Shown one piece after another: positions 1-7,500 of a DNA stretch of 19,920 bases (positions are counted from its first letter, which is position 1; each line of letters opens with the position of its first letter). The translations under genes and the position numbers were made by a program. Source of the DNA: Lachnospiraceae bacterium (lineage in GTDB: Bacteria > Bacillota > Clostridia > Lachnospirales > Lachnospiraceae); the NCBI GenBank assembly GCA_004556655.1, contig SFGF01000067.1:1-19920 (forward strand), in the 5' to 3' direction. A model generated the notes under the pieces. That model did no database searches. It was not told where the DNA came from and saw only the letters and a program-made list of their open reading frames with translations.

Positions 1-99
1 CTTGTTTTTCTCAGCCGTTTCACGAAATGTATTGCACGCTGTTAGCCCAAACGCAAACACTAATGTAAGCATCAAAACAAAAGCAACTTTTTTACTCAC
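1..99 (-). CDS. N-terminus of a small lipoprotein, possible lantibiotic-immunity lipoprotein (partial)
   Basis: The first 33 codons of a gene that runs off the left edge of the window. It starts with GTG at 99, preceded by a purine-rich ribosome site (GGAAGGGGG) about eight bases upstream. The start overlaps the last codons of the upstream permease gene, so translation is probably coupled. The N-terminus is a typical lipoprotein signal: MSKK, then a hydrophobic stretch, then a lipobox (LTAC) with the lipidated Cys at about residue 22. It is therefore probably exported and anchored to the outer face of the membrane. Lying directly behind lanFEG it could be a LanI-type immunity lipoprotein that binds the lantibiotic, which is an inference from position. 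The residues after the Cys (CNTFRETAEK) also faintly resemble entericidin-like small lipoproteins. The rest of the protein is not visible, so the family cannot be fixed. Confidence 0.7.
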   Translation of the reverse strand, partial: MSKKVAFVLMLTLVFAFGLTACNTFRETAEKNK

Positions 100-838
100 T
101 ATATTTTCCCCCTTCCCAGTGCTGAAACCAGATTAAGCTAACTATCAACAAACCAATCGTAAAAATCTCAGAAATTATTATTCCACTAGCAAAAATCTCT
201 TTCATTTGCGTATAAACATAAGGATTTTTCCACGCAAGTATAGTATAATCTACCATGCGAACACTCCACGCCCAAGGAATATAATGCCATATATTGTCTC
301 CCAACCCCGTAATCATAAGTGCCGAAATTAAACTTCCTGCAATCCCCAATCCCATGGAAGCTCCCTTTCCAAAATTCATTCCAACAAATAAATGAATCAA
401 GTAAATAGGAATTGATGTTAATAATAATAATAAACCTGTTCTTATATAAAATATAGTTGGAAACCCTTTGTATAATACTGCAAATATACCCAATGCTAAT
501 ATTATTGATCCAAAAGCATTACAGATAAGAAAATTCACTTTTCCTATATACACCATTTTTCGTGAAGCTATTGTTCCCAACATAATTTGAAAGTGTCCTG
601 CCTGCTCTTCTGTTTGCACAACTATCCCCACAATAATTCCAATTAGGAACGGGAAAGCAACCGCCAATACTTCCAAATACCCGCTTATTTTTGCCGATAG
701 TTCCCAAGCTGATATATGATAATACCCAGCAAAAATAATTGCACATATAGTTGGCACAATCACATGTATATAAAGTAAAACACTATGTTTATATTTCTGA
801 TATTCTGCCTTTGAACATCGAATTAAAGATATCATCAT
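92..838 (-). CDS. lanG: Lantibiotic-immunity ABC transporter permease, MutG/SpaG type
   Basis: A 248-aa integral membrane protein with about six hydrophobic segments, the size and layout of LanG permeases. With LanE and LanF it would form an ABC exporter that removes lantibiotics such as nisin- or mutacin-like peptides from the membrane and so protects the cell. The N-terminus (ISLIRCSKAEYQKYKHS) carries the basic stretch ending in YKHS that is common in bacitracin/lantibiotic permeases. Its ATG overlaps the stop of the upstream permease by four bases (ATGA), and an AGGAGGAGAGG site lies inside that gene, so the two are translationally coupled. The downstream lipoprotein start overlaps its own end. 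No lantibiotic structural or modification gene is in view, so this may be a stand-alone resistance operon. The family is clear; the assignment of G rather than E rests on gene order and resemblance. Confidence 0.82.
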   Translation of the reverse strand: MMISLIRCSKAEYQKYKHSVLLYIHVIVPTICAIIFAGYYHISAWELSAKISGYLEVLAVAFPFLIGIIVGIVVQTEEQAGHFQIMLGTIASRKMVYIGKVNFLICNAFGSIILALGIFAVLYKGFPTIFYIRTGLLLLLTSIPIYLIHLFVGMNFGKGASMGLGIAGSLISALMITGLGDNIWHYIPWAWSVRMVDYTILAWKNPYVYTQMKEIFASGIIISEIFTIGLLIVSLIWFQHWEGGKYSE

Positions 839-1578
839 GCCCTCTCCTCCTGTTTATTAAAGCATCTTCCAGCGACATAAGATAGGATTACAAAGAGCAG
901 CAGAGAAACACATAACATAAGTATAATTGTTAAAAAAGACATTGTCATGCCTTGATTTGCAACCGGTTCACCATTAGGCAAAATACCAAGAACAGAAATC
1001 ATAAGATGTGGAACCCAGCTATATGGACAAATTATCCATAAAAACGTATTTGCCGCAAAAATTCCCAAAACACTACCTACTCCAACATTTAAAATAACCG
1101 TAATAAATATACCAGCTTTTTTTGACAGCATCAAACATAACGGTATTTCCCATAAGCTTGCAATTACGATACAAATAGTTCCTGATATCGCCTGCCATAT
1201 ATCTATAGTTAAAGGAATTCTATAAATTGTTAATATACAAAAACCACCTAATATATTTAGCATAAGAAAAATCAAATTTCCTAAGCCAACATAAATACTT
1301 GCAATTCCAATTTTAGCACCACATACTCTGTTAAGCGAAACAGGTAGCGAAAGAATAGATCTATATTTTAGTTTTCCGTTATCCCTTTGCTCAACTAATG
1401 TACAAATCAAAGTCAAAAATCCAGGATAAAGCAAAATATACCACCAATTATATGAGTTAATCTGATACCATAATGGTGCAAAAATATTCATAATCGCAGT
1501 TACAAGCGGTGCTAGAATAATCAATTTTCTTGTGAACGTTCTTTTATACTTAAGATGTTCTGCTTTTAAATAATTCAT
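835..1578 (-). CDS. lanE: Lantibiotic-immunity ABC transporter permease, MutE/EpiE type
   Basis: A 247-aa membrane protein with about six hydrophobic helices, beginning MNYLKAEHLKYKRTFTRK. This 'E-x2-K-x-K-R-T' opening is typical of LanE/BcrB-like permeases. It is the second permease of the LanFEG exporter and would sit in the cytoplasmic membrane with LanG, driven by LanF. Its ATG overlaps the LanF stop by four bases and it has a good ribosome site (GGAGGAGG) within the end of lanF. The gene is visibly more AT-rich than the adhesin and sortase genes to the right, in keeping with a separate origin for the transporter operon. No broken motif is seen and the length fits the family. Confidence 0.83.
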   Translation of the reverse strand: MNYLKAEHLKYKRTFTRKLIILAPLVTAIMNIFAPLWYQINSYNWWYILLYPGFLTLICTLVEQRDNGKLKYRSILSLPVSLNRVCGAKIGIASIYVGLGNLIFLMLNILGGFCILTIYRIPLTIDIWQAISGTICIVIASLWEIPLCLMLSKKAGIFITVILNVGVGSVLGIFAANTFLWIICPYSWVPHLMISVLGILPNGEPVANQGMTMSFLTIILMLCVSLLLFVILSYVAGRCFNKQEERA

Positions 1579-2285
1579 TTGTATACCTCCTCCGGTCTAT
1601 TCATACGAATGACCTCCATAAAAAGTTGTTCCAAATTCTCATTTGCTCGAAGTTCTCCCTCATATCCAAGAACCCCTCCCGCAATAATACCTATATGATC
1701 AGCAATCTGTTGAACTTCTGAAAGAATATGACTTGATAATATAACTGTGATACCCTTTGAAGGAAAGGAGCGGATTAATTCTCGAAGTTCTTCAATCCCC
1801 ACCGGATCAAGTCCGTTAGTCGGTTCGTCCAAAATCAGTAACTTTGGATTATTGATTAATGCAACGGCTATACCCAAACGTTGTTTCATGCCAAGAGAAA
1901 ACTGCCCTGCTCTTTTTTTTCCAGTATTCGTCAAATGAACAATTTGCAACACTTCATCTATTCGCTTATCATCTAATCCAAGCAATGTAGTTCTTACTTT
2001 CAAATTTTCATACGCTGTTAAATTCTCATATAATGGAGGCATTTCAATCAAAGCTCCTATATTCGCTAAATCCTCTCTTTTCCACCCATGTCCGTTAAAT
2101 TCAATACTTCCAGAAGTTGGAGTCAAAATACCTGTAAACATTTTAAGTGTTGTGGACTTTCCTGCTCCATTCGGACCCAATAAGCCATAAACAGAATTCT
2201 TTCTAATGTTCAGTGAAACATTATTAACTGCCATGTGCCCTTTAAAACTTTTACATAAATTAGTAGTTTTTAAAATCATCTCCAT
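1575..2285 (-). CDS. lanF: Lantibiotic-immunity ABC transporter ATP-binding protein
   Basis: A 236-aa ABC ATPase. Walker A is GPNGAGKST (residues 37-45), the signature is FSLGMKQR (about 129-136), Walker B with the catalytic Glu is LLILDEP (about 149-155), and the switch His is in ILSSHILSE (about 182-190). Where most ABC proteins have a Q-loop this one reads IGALIEMPPLY with Glu81, the 'E-loop' known from LanF proteins such as NukF. That points to lantibiotic immunity rather than a generic or bacitracin exporter. It powers the LanE/LanG permeases. The ATG is preceded by AAAGGAA about nine bases upstream. It is the first gene of the operon, with a plausible promoter at about 2387-2415. All catalytic motifs are intact, so it should be active. 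Confidence 0.88.
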   Translation of the reverse strand: MEMILKTTNLCKSFKGHMAVNNVSLNIRKNSVYGLLGPNGAGKSTTLKMFTGILTPTSGSIEFNGHGWKREDLANIGALIEMPPLYENLTAYENLKVRTTLLGLDDKRIDEVLQIVHLTNTGKKRAGQFSLGMKQRLGIAVALINNPKLLILDEPTNGLDPVGIEELRELIRSFPSKGITVILSSHILSEVQQIADHIGIIAGGVLGYEGELRANENLEQLFMEVIRMNRPEEVYK

Positions 2286-2386
2286 AATAATTAATTCCTT
2301 TCTTTTTATGATGGAAATAGAATATCAAGCAATTTTGAAGATTCCATAAAGATTTAAAGAAAAATTTTGATTCGCCTATTATTAAA

Positions 2387-2415
2387 ATAGTATCTAATTT
2401 TAAATCTATTGTCCG
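2387..2415 (-). promoter_or_regulatory. Candidate promoter of lanFEG
   Basis: On the minus strand a -35-like CGGACA (2410-2415) is separated by exactly 17 bases from a -10-like TACTAT (2387-2392), each matching consensus at four of six positions. It lies about 100 bases upstream of the lanF start with no gene between. A GTCAT...ATGAC inverted repeat (2432-2450) sits just upstream of the -35 box and might bind a regulator. Spacing is good and hexamers only fair. Confidence 0.4.
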
Positions 2416-2445
2416 CTTCATGAAACGTTCTGTCATCACTTATCA

Positions 2446-2677
2446 ATGACGGAAACTGATAACTAAATTATACTAATACCTTGTATTCTTCCCGAATCTT
2501 CTTCATAAACTCTTTCGGTACTCTCAAAAGTTTTACAATGCATCCAATTCCCATATATTTTATATTGATCATAGAAAAGGAAAATCCCAGAAACGGCTCT
2601 ATCCTTTAAAATGGTTTTTTGCCTATCTGATCAAGATAAGCAGGTCATCACTATTGGGAGTAGTGGTGGCTTTTTTT
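2446..2677 (+). ncRNA. Candidate plus-strand small RNA with its own promoter and terminator
   Basis: On the plus strand ATGACG (2446-2451), a 17-base gap and TATACT (2469-2474) form a plausible promoter. A rho-independent terminator ends at 2677. The transcript would be about 195 bases and would contain two hairpins near its 3' end. No plus-strand gene lies upstream that would need such a terminator. Nothing links it to a known RNA family. It would be antisense to the 34-codon minus-strand frame at 2468-2572. This is an inference from signals alone. Confidence 0.25.
2647..2677 (+). terminator. Rho-independent terminator, plus direction
   Basis: ATCACTA (2647-2653), loop TTGGGAG, TAGTGGT (2661-2667), then GGC and seven T (2671-2677). 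The stem has seven pairs with one G-U. The T-run is on the plus strand only, so it does not serve the minus-strand sortase gene. Confidence 0.6.
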
Positions 2678-2729
2678 CTTGAAAATTGTGTAACACAACC
2701 ACAAGGGCACAAATTCAAACAACATTTAT

Positions 2730-3407
2730 TTACCTTTGAAGTTTCCCAAAGACCACCAGTCTCTGTTCCGCGAAACTGCTGCAGGTAGACAATAACAATT
2801 CCTTATCCCCAAACTCTACTTCCCCTGCTCTATCATCCTCCAATTCATAACAACTGTCATTCACTTTCACATTCCTGCATTCCTGAACTTTGAACTTCCA
2901 TTCCCTATTTCCCGGCAAATAGATTGTTATGATCTGATTCTCCTGAAAAACATTTTCGTTCTGGTACTTCTTTAAGGAACCGAACATACTACCATTTTTC
3001 ATATTATGACCGTACAGAATAATCTTTGAATCCGAAAAATCTGCTTTATTCCGATAATCAAGGAAGATGCTGCCCTCCACATTCGCTTCGCCCCGAAACG
3101 TATAATGCAAATAATGTTCATTGTCCTCTCCCTGCACTACCGGATAATCAATCCCCAGCCCCTCAATCCTAATCCATGCTACAATATCGGGATTGATTTT
3201 CTGTAGTTCCTCGAAATCTATCGTTGTTGCCGCATCCGAGTTTTCGTCGCCATCATCCTCCGACGTTTCATTTACATATTCCTTCAACTCTTCATATTCC
3301 GTCACTCCCTCCTGATACATCAGCCAGATTCCTATCAGTTTATGGCCAGCAATTCCAAGTGCTATGATGCAAACCACCAATATCAATATTTCTTTAAAAT
3401 GTCGCAT
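2730..3407 (-). CDS. srtB: Class B sortase
   Basis: A 225-aa cysteine transpeptidase, normal length for class B. It has an N-terminal membrane anchor (about residues 6-29), an acidic linker rich in D/E/S (about 47-60), then the catalytic domain. The three active-site residues are visible: His134 in LYGHNM, Cys209 in LLSTCSS and Arg216 in EQRLVVFGKL. It should cut a sorting motif on exported proteins at the outer membrane face and join them to the cell wall. The only sorting-motif protein in the window is the large adhesin two genes upstream (PKTG motif), which is the likely substrate; this pairing is inferred from context. The ATG has a strong site (AGGAGG). A terminator-like hairpin ends only about 18 bases before the ATG, leaving no room for a promoter, so expression probably depends on read-through or on a promoter within the radical SAM gene. 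Confidence 0.92.
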   Translation of the reverse strand: MRHFKEILILVVCIIALGIAGHKLIGIWLMYQEGVTEYEELKEYVNETSEDDGDENSDAATTIDFEELQKINPDIVAWIRIEGLGIDYPVVQGEDNEHYLHYTFRGEANVEGSIFLDYRNKADFSDSKIILYGHNMKNGSMFGSLKKYQNENVFQENQIITIYLPGNREWKFKVQECRNVKVNDSCYELEDDRAGEVEFGDKELLLSTCSSFAEQRLVVFGKLQR

Positions 3408-3424
3408 AATCTATCCTCCTAACG

Positions 3425-3470
3425 AAAAAAAGGCAGGACCATTGCACCAACGCAACAGCCCCGCCTGCCT
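3425..3470 (-). terminator. Rho-independent terminator or attenuator just upstream of srtB
   Basis: Read on the minus strand: AGGCAGG (3464-3470), a 26-base partly structured loop, CCTGCCT (3431-3437), then T's (3425-3430). It follows the radical SAM gene and stops just before the srtB ribosome site, so it would lower srtB expression relative to the gene before it. Confidence 0.7.
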
Positions 3471-3495
3471 ATATCAATCCTTCAATTTCTTATTT

Positions 3496-4338
3496 TTATA
3501 ACCCCTGAATATTATCATCCGGTTTCTTTTGCACATGCAACCGAAGATTACAACAGTCCTCTTTATTTGGATTTACATACTCCCGCCAGTACAGATAATG
3601 CTCCGTAACGTCCTCGCATACAGTAATTTCCGGTATCTGTATTTTCTTCAAGATTCTTAGTTTTTCCTCCAGCGGAAGATGCTGGTATCCACCCTGCCGG
3701 AACGTATAACGTTCAAAATCCACGCCCTGAAGCCACCGCTTGATCCATGCGTTGACCCGAAGGAACTCCACGACTCCCTTCTCTACCTCAACCGTATTTA
3801 ACCGTTCAAAGTCCATGAACTCTTCAATAATCGGACTCAGGCGGATTGCGGTGTCAAAGCCGGACTCCTGCAGTCTTTGTATGGCAACGATCCGCTTAGA
3901 CGGAACACTCGCCTGCTCATAAGTCAATGCCCGCTTATCATCCAATGTTGTAACTGTAACCTGAATATGAGCAAGGCTTCTGTCCATAAGATTTAAGTAT
4001 TCCGGTTCTGCAACCAGATGTGATTTTGTAACAATCAGATAACCGATTCCCCTATGGTTGAGTTCCTGTATGGTCTGATATGTCACACGATGCTCCAGCT
4101 CCATCGGCTGAAAGCAGTCTGTCATTCCTCCGAGCCGGACAACCGCTCCTGGGGACAGTTTCTGTATTTTTCTCCTGATTTTATGAATATCTGCAATTCT
4201 GGGGGTGGCCGGATCCCACAGTCCCCGGAAAGATAACAGAGACCGTGCATAGCAATAGGAACAATTGTGCTGACAGCCACACCCATAGGTATCAAGCCGG
4301 ATATTATATCTGCACTTTTCCCCTTCATTACCGGCCAC
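3496..4338 (-). CDS. SPL-family radical SAM protein associated with mobile elements
   Basis: A protein of about 280 aa with the radical-SAM cluster motif C-x3-C-x2-C (C22, C26, C29, within GCGCQHNCSYCYAR). This predicts a [4Fe-4S] cluster that splits S-adenosylmethionine. Further stretches (VRLGGMTDCFQP, GYLIVTKSHL, HIQVTVTTLDD, SGFDTAIRLSPI) match the spore-photoproduct-lyase-like (SPL) branch. The true substrate is unknown; true SplB repairs spore DNA, but this branch is not established to do so. It sits between the adhesin and srtB. The only in-frame start is GTG at 4338, with a weak ribosome site. A much better site (AAGGAGGG, 4373-4380) lies about 35 bases upstream, and an open in-frame stretch (SEYKSFYKE) resembling the usual family N-terminus lies between them, so the natural start may have been lost or mis-sequenced. 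The family call is firm; function and start are not. Confidence 0.82.
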   Translation of the reverse strand: MAGNEGEKCRYNIRLDTYGCGCQHNCSYCYARSLLSFRGLWDPATPRIADIHKIRRKIQKLSPGAVVRLGGMTDCFQPMELEHRVTYQTIQELNHRGIGYLIVTKSHLVAEPEYLNLMDRSLAHIQVTVTTLDDKRALTYEQASVPSKRIVAIQRLQESGFDTAIRLSPIIEEFMDFERLNTVEVEKGVVEFLRVNAWIKRWLQGVDFERYTFRQGGYQHLPLEEKLRILKKIQIPEITVCEDVTEHYLYWREYVNPNKEDCCNLRLHVQKKPDDNIQGL

Positions 4339-4387
4339 TTCTTTATAAAAACTCTTATATTCGCTTAGGCATCCCTCCTTTTAAGTT

Positions 4388-4455
4388 GCGGAGTGCAGTA
4401 CCGCCCTGCAATCTTCTGGTAAAGCATCCAGATGTGTTCTTTTACACTACTCCGC
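4388..4455 (-). other. Cloverleaf-folding leader segment upstream of the radical SAM gene
   Basis: Within 68 bases four nested perfect inverted repeats fit one cloverleaf. The closing stem is GCGGAGT/ACTCCGC. Inside are hairpins GTGT/ACAC (6-base loop), TCTGG/CCAGA (8-base loop) and GCAG/CTGC (7-base loop). The layout (7-bp outer stem, three arms, 5-base gap before the last arm) mimics a tRNA. It lacks the tRNA T-loop, D-loop and CCA sequences, so it is not a standard tRNA gene. It lies between the adhesin terminator and the radical SAM ribosome site, so it could be a structured 5' leader. Confidence 0.5.
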
Positions 4456-4461
4456 GCTGTA

Positions 4462-4499
4462 AACAGGAAAAGAGACAGGTATGCCCTGCCTCTCCTGTT
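4462..4499 (-). terminator. Rho-independent terminator of the adhesin gene
   Basis: Minus strand: AGAGGCAGG, loop GCATA, CCTGTCTCT, then TTT. The stem has nine pairs with one G-U, enclosed by an outer AACAGG/CCTGTT pairing. It starts about 25 bases after the adhesin stop codon. Confidence 0.75.
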
Positions 4500-4528
4500 A
4501 TTTATCTGTTATTTATCTGCTATTTATT
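4496..4528 (-). repeat. Three tandem 11-bp repeats across the adhesin stop codon
   Basis: On the plus strand TGTTATTTATC (4496-4506), the same again (4507-4517), then TGCTATTTATT (4518-4528). On the coding strand each unit carries TAA or TAG, so the 3' end has stops in more than one frame. It overlaps the stop codon and the base of the terminator. Confidence 0.7.
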
Positions 4529-7500
4529 TTCTTTTTCTTCTCATGCGTACAATCACAACAACAATACCCGCCAGAGCAACCAACGCAACCACAATCGGAA
4601 TCCAGATATTCGTTGTATCTCCGGTTTTCGGTGCTGTAGGTGCCGGGGTACCCGGCTTTCTGGTGTTCTGGATTTCCTTTGTGACTTCAATCACGCTGGT
4701 CTTATCATCTTTATAGCTGAATACAACTTCGTATTCTTCAGAATTAGACTCATATCCCTCCAAAGGCTTTGTCTCTACCAGCGTATATACGATTGGCTCT
4801 ACATACTTTCCATCCTCATATACCGCAATCGGCAGAGTTTCACTTTTGGCGATACCATCATTTCCAGTCACCATTGTTCCTACAACCTTACCGGTTACCT
4901 TATTACGGATTTCGAATTCTACGCCGGCAAGCACCACGCCATTTTCAGAATCCGTTTTCTTGACGATCAACTGTCCAACCGGACGCTCATCCTCCATCTT
5001 GACTTTCTGAATTTCACCTGTTTCCTCTACTGTAAACGATACATCTGAAACCACAAGATAACCATTCGGGGCAGCTTCCTCGTGAAGTACATAATCGCCT
5101 ACCGGAAGTTTTTCAATCAGATGAGGCTCTTTCCCGGAAACCCATTCTTCCACTACATTTCCGTCCTTGTCAAGTACCCGCAGTGTTGCGCCTTCCACTT
5201 CTGCTTCATCTGTGATATCTGTTTTACTAATCTCTACTTTCGTATGGTCATCTTTCATGGATACCTGCTGCACATCTCCGGTCAGTTCTACCGTAAACGG
5301 AACGTCCTCAGCTCTCACATATCCGTTTTGTGTTGGCGCCTCCTCTTCATGAAGCACGTAATTTCCCGGTGCAAGGACATAGACTGTATGCGGGTCTTTC
5401 GTAGAAATCCATTCCTCTACCACATCCCCGTCTTCCGTAAGAATCTGCATCTTCGCGCCTTCTACCTCTTCGCCTCCAGTAATATCCGTTTTGGAAATCT
5501 CCACGATTGTCGGCTGGTTTTCAATCTCTGCCTCCAGAGTGATTGTTTCCAGCTCCGGATCGGTATAGGATGCATCAAAAGAATAGGTCTCATCATTTGC
5601 AAGGTAACCCGGCGCCGGTTCCAGTTCTTTCACATAGAACTTGCCATGTGGAAGATCCACATTAAAGGTAATTATTCCTTTTGCATCTGATTTTGTCTCA
5701 GCAATCAGCGCATCCTTTGGAACAGCCACTTCACCATTCACATTTAAAATGTCCTCTTCTGCATACAGTGCAAATACTGCGCCTTCTACCGGCTTTTTCA
5801 GCCCTTTTGCAATCTTCAGGATCTCCAGTTCTACTTTCTGCCGCTCATTCTTCCATTCCATACTTACAAAATCAACTGCCACTTCCTGCCCTTTATACTG
5901 GATTTCAAATTCACGTACTTCCGTATCCAGGACACAGCCTGCTGCCGGCTTTGTTTCTTTGACATAGTAGTTTCCTATTGGAAGATTGTTAAGGACCACT
6001 GTTCCGTCTTCCCCGGTTACCAGTTCAGATACCAGCGCATCCTTTTCATACCGTACTACCCGGTTGCCGTTTTCATCTGTCTGTCCGTCCGGTGTGTAGA
6101 TTGTCTCTTTTGCATAAACAGCGAACTCTGCACCTGCTGCCGGTCCTTCCTCATACTGGAAGGTATAACCGCTGCTTGTTTCCAGAAGTTCCTCCTGCCC
6201 GAAGATCTCTCCTACTTTATTAACGATTCCTGCAAATCCGTTTTTCACTTTTGCAAGCAGTGCATCTTCCACCTTTTCCGCACCTGTAAGGAACTCTCCC
6301 TGCTTCTTTATGGTCAGGCTTCCAACTGCGGAATCGTTCTGCTGCAGCACTACAACAACATACTTCCCGGTGTCCTCTTCTACTTCATAAGCAGTATTGG
6401 AATCTACCGTAATCGTAATGACTTCCCTTGCAGCCTCCTGATACGCTCCGCCGCTTACTACCTGATTCAGCGGAATGTTTTCCCCATCACGAATCAGAGC
6501 ATTTTCAAATCCCGGCGCTACATACAGATCCGGCGCCTCAATTTCTTCAATCCGGTATGTACCCATCTTCAACTGCTCCGGTGTCTGGAGATAGCCTTCC
6601 TCATTGGTTTCAAAGACATCAATCGTCTTGATTTCCGGATACCGTACTTTCATGGAAACATATTCCTCATTTTCCACATCGTAAATCTTATATTTTGCAC
6701 TGTTATTTAAGACTGGAAGATGTGTCTGCGCGTCCTCTTTGATGATCTTAAAGTAAAAGAGAATCGGACGGTCATCAAAAATCCGCCACGGCTGCGGTTC
6801 CCGGCTGTCTTCCTGAATCGTCACAAGGAACGGGCGGATCGTCTGCAGACTCTCCGGTGTGGTGGATTCAAACACCACATAAGTTCCATAAGGAAGCTCC
6901 GGCGAGCAGAGATAACCCTTTTCATCCGTAAACAGTTCGTCTACAAAAATTTCCTTCCCATTTTCGTAGTAAGAAGCTGTCTGGTCTTCACTATAATCAT
7001 AACTGATAAAGTCCTCCGGGGTAAAACTGCTGCCATTGGAAGGTGTCAGAGTACCATCCTTTACACCTGATAACTGACTGATACGGAAAATCTTAAAGCC
7101 AGCCCCCTCTACCAGATCTGTTTCTGTCTGTTCGCCATCCTCGCTAATCTTAATCAGTTCAAATGCCTGCTTGATTACAGTTTCTTTTACGGTCACATAT
7201 CTATGGACAATCTCAACTTCCTGCCCTTCATATGCTACTTCCACCGGATATGCGGTTTCATCCAGAAGATAACCTTCTCCCGGGCTGATCTCTTTTACAT
7301 AGTAATTTCCTAAATAAAGATTGGCAAAATCTATTTTTCCGTCTTTTATCGTTCCTTGTGCAACCAACTCATCCTTTTTGTGTACCAAGCCGGACTTTCC
7401 ATTAGGATAATTGATATCTTCTGCCGCATACAATCCATACACTGCTCCATCCAGACTGGCATCTCCCTGACTGATGAACTTCTGGGAATCCACGTCAATC

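Larger units (their letters stand above)
2286..2729. other. 444-bp gap between sortase and lanFEG without a confident gene
   Basis: No confident protein gene. On the minus strand it holds the likely lanF promoter. On the plus strand it holds a possible promoter (about 2446-2474) and a good terminator at 2647-2677. A 34-codon minus frame (2468-2572, starting MINIKYMGIGC and ending EEYKVLV) has no ribosome site and is best read as a remnant or chance frame. A second hairpin (GCCTATCT / AGATAAGC around GATCA, about 2621-2641) stands next to the terminator. A short inverted repeat, GTCAT/ATGAC at 2432-2450, lies just upstream of the lanF promoter and could be an operator. Confidence 0.5.

Noticed and set aside
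2468..2572. 34-aa minus-strand frame as a real gene
   Set aside because: No ribosome site before either ATG and no recognisable family; kept only as part of the gap description.
4388..4455. A genuine tRNA gene in the cloverleaf segment
   Set aside because: The arms fit but the T-loop TTCRA, D-loop GG, usual anticodon loop size and CCA-like end are all missing.
4245..5048. Long plus-strand open frame (267 codons)
   Set aside because: It lies opposite the radical SAM gene's end and the adhesin's end; its composition is that of an antisense shadow and it has no ribosome site or family resemblance.
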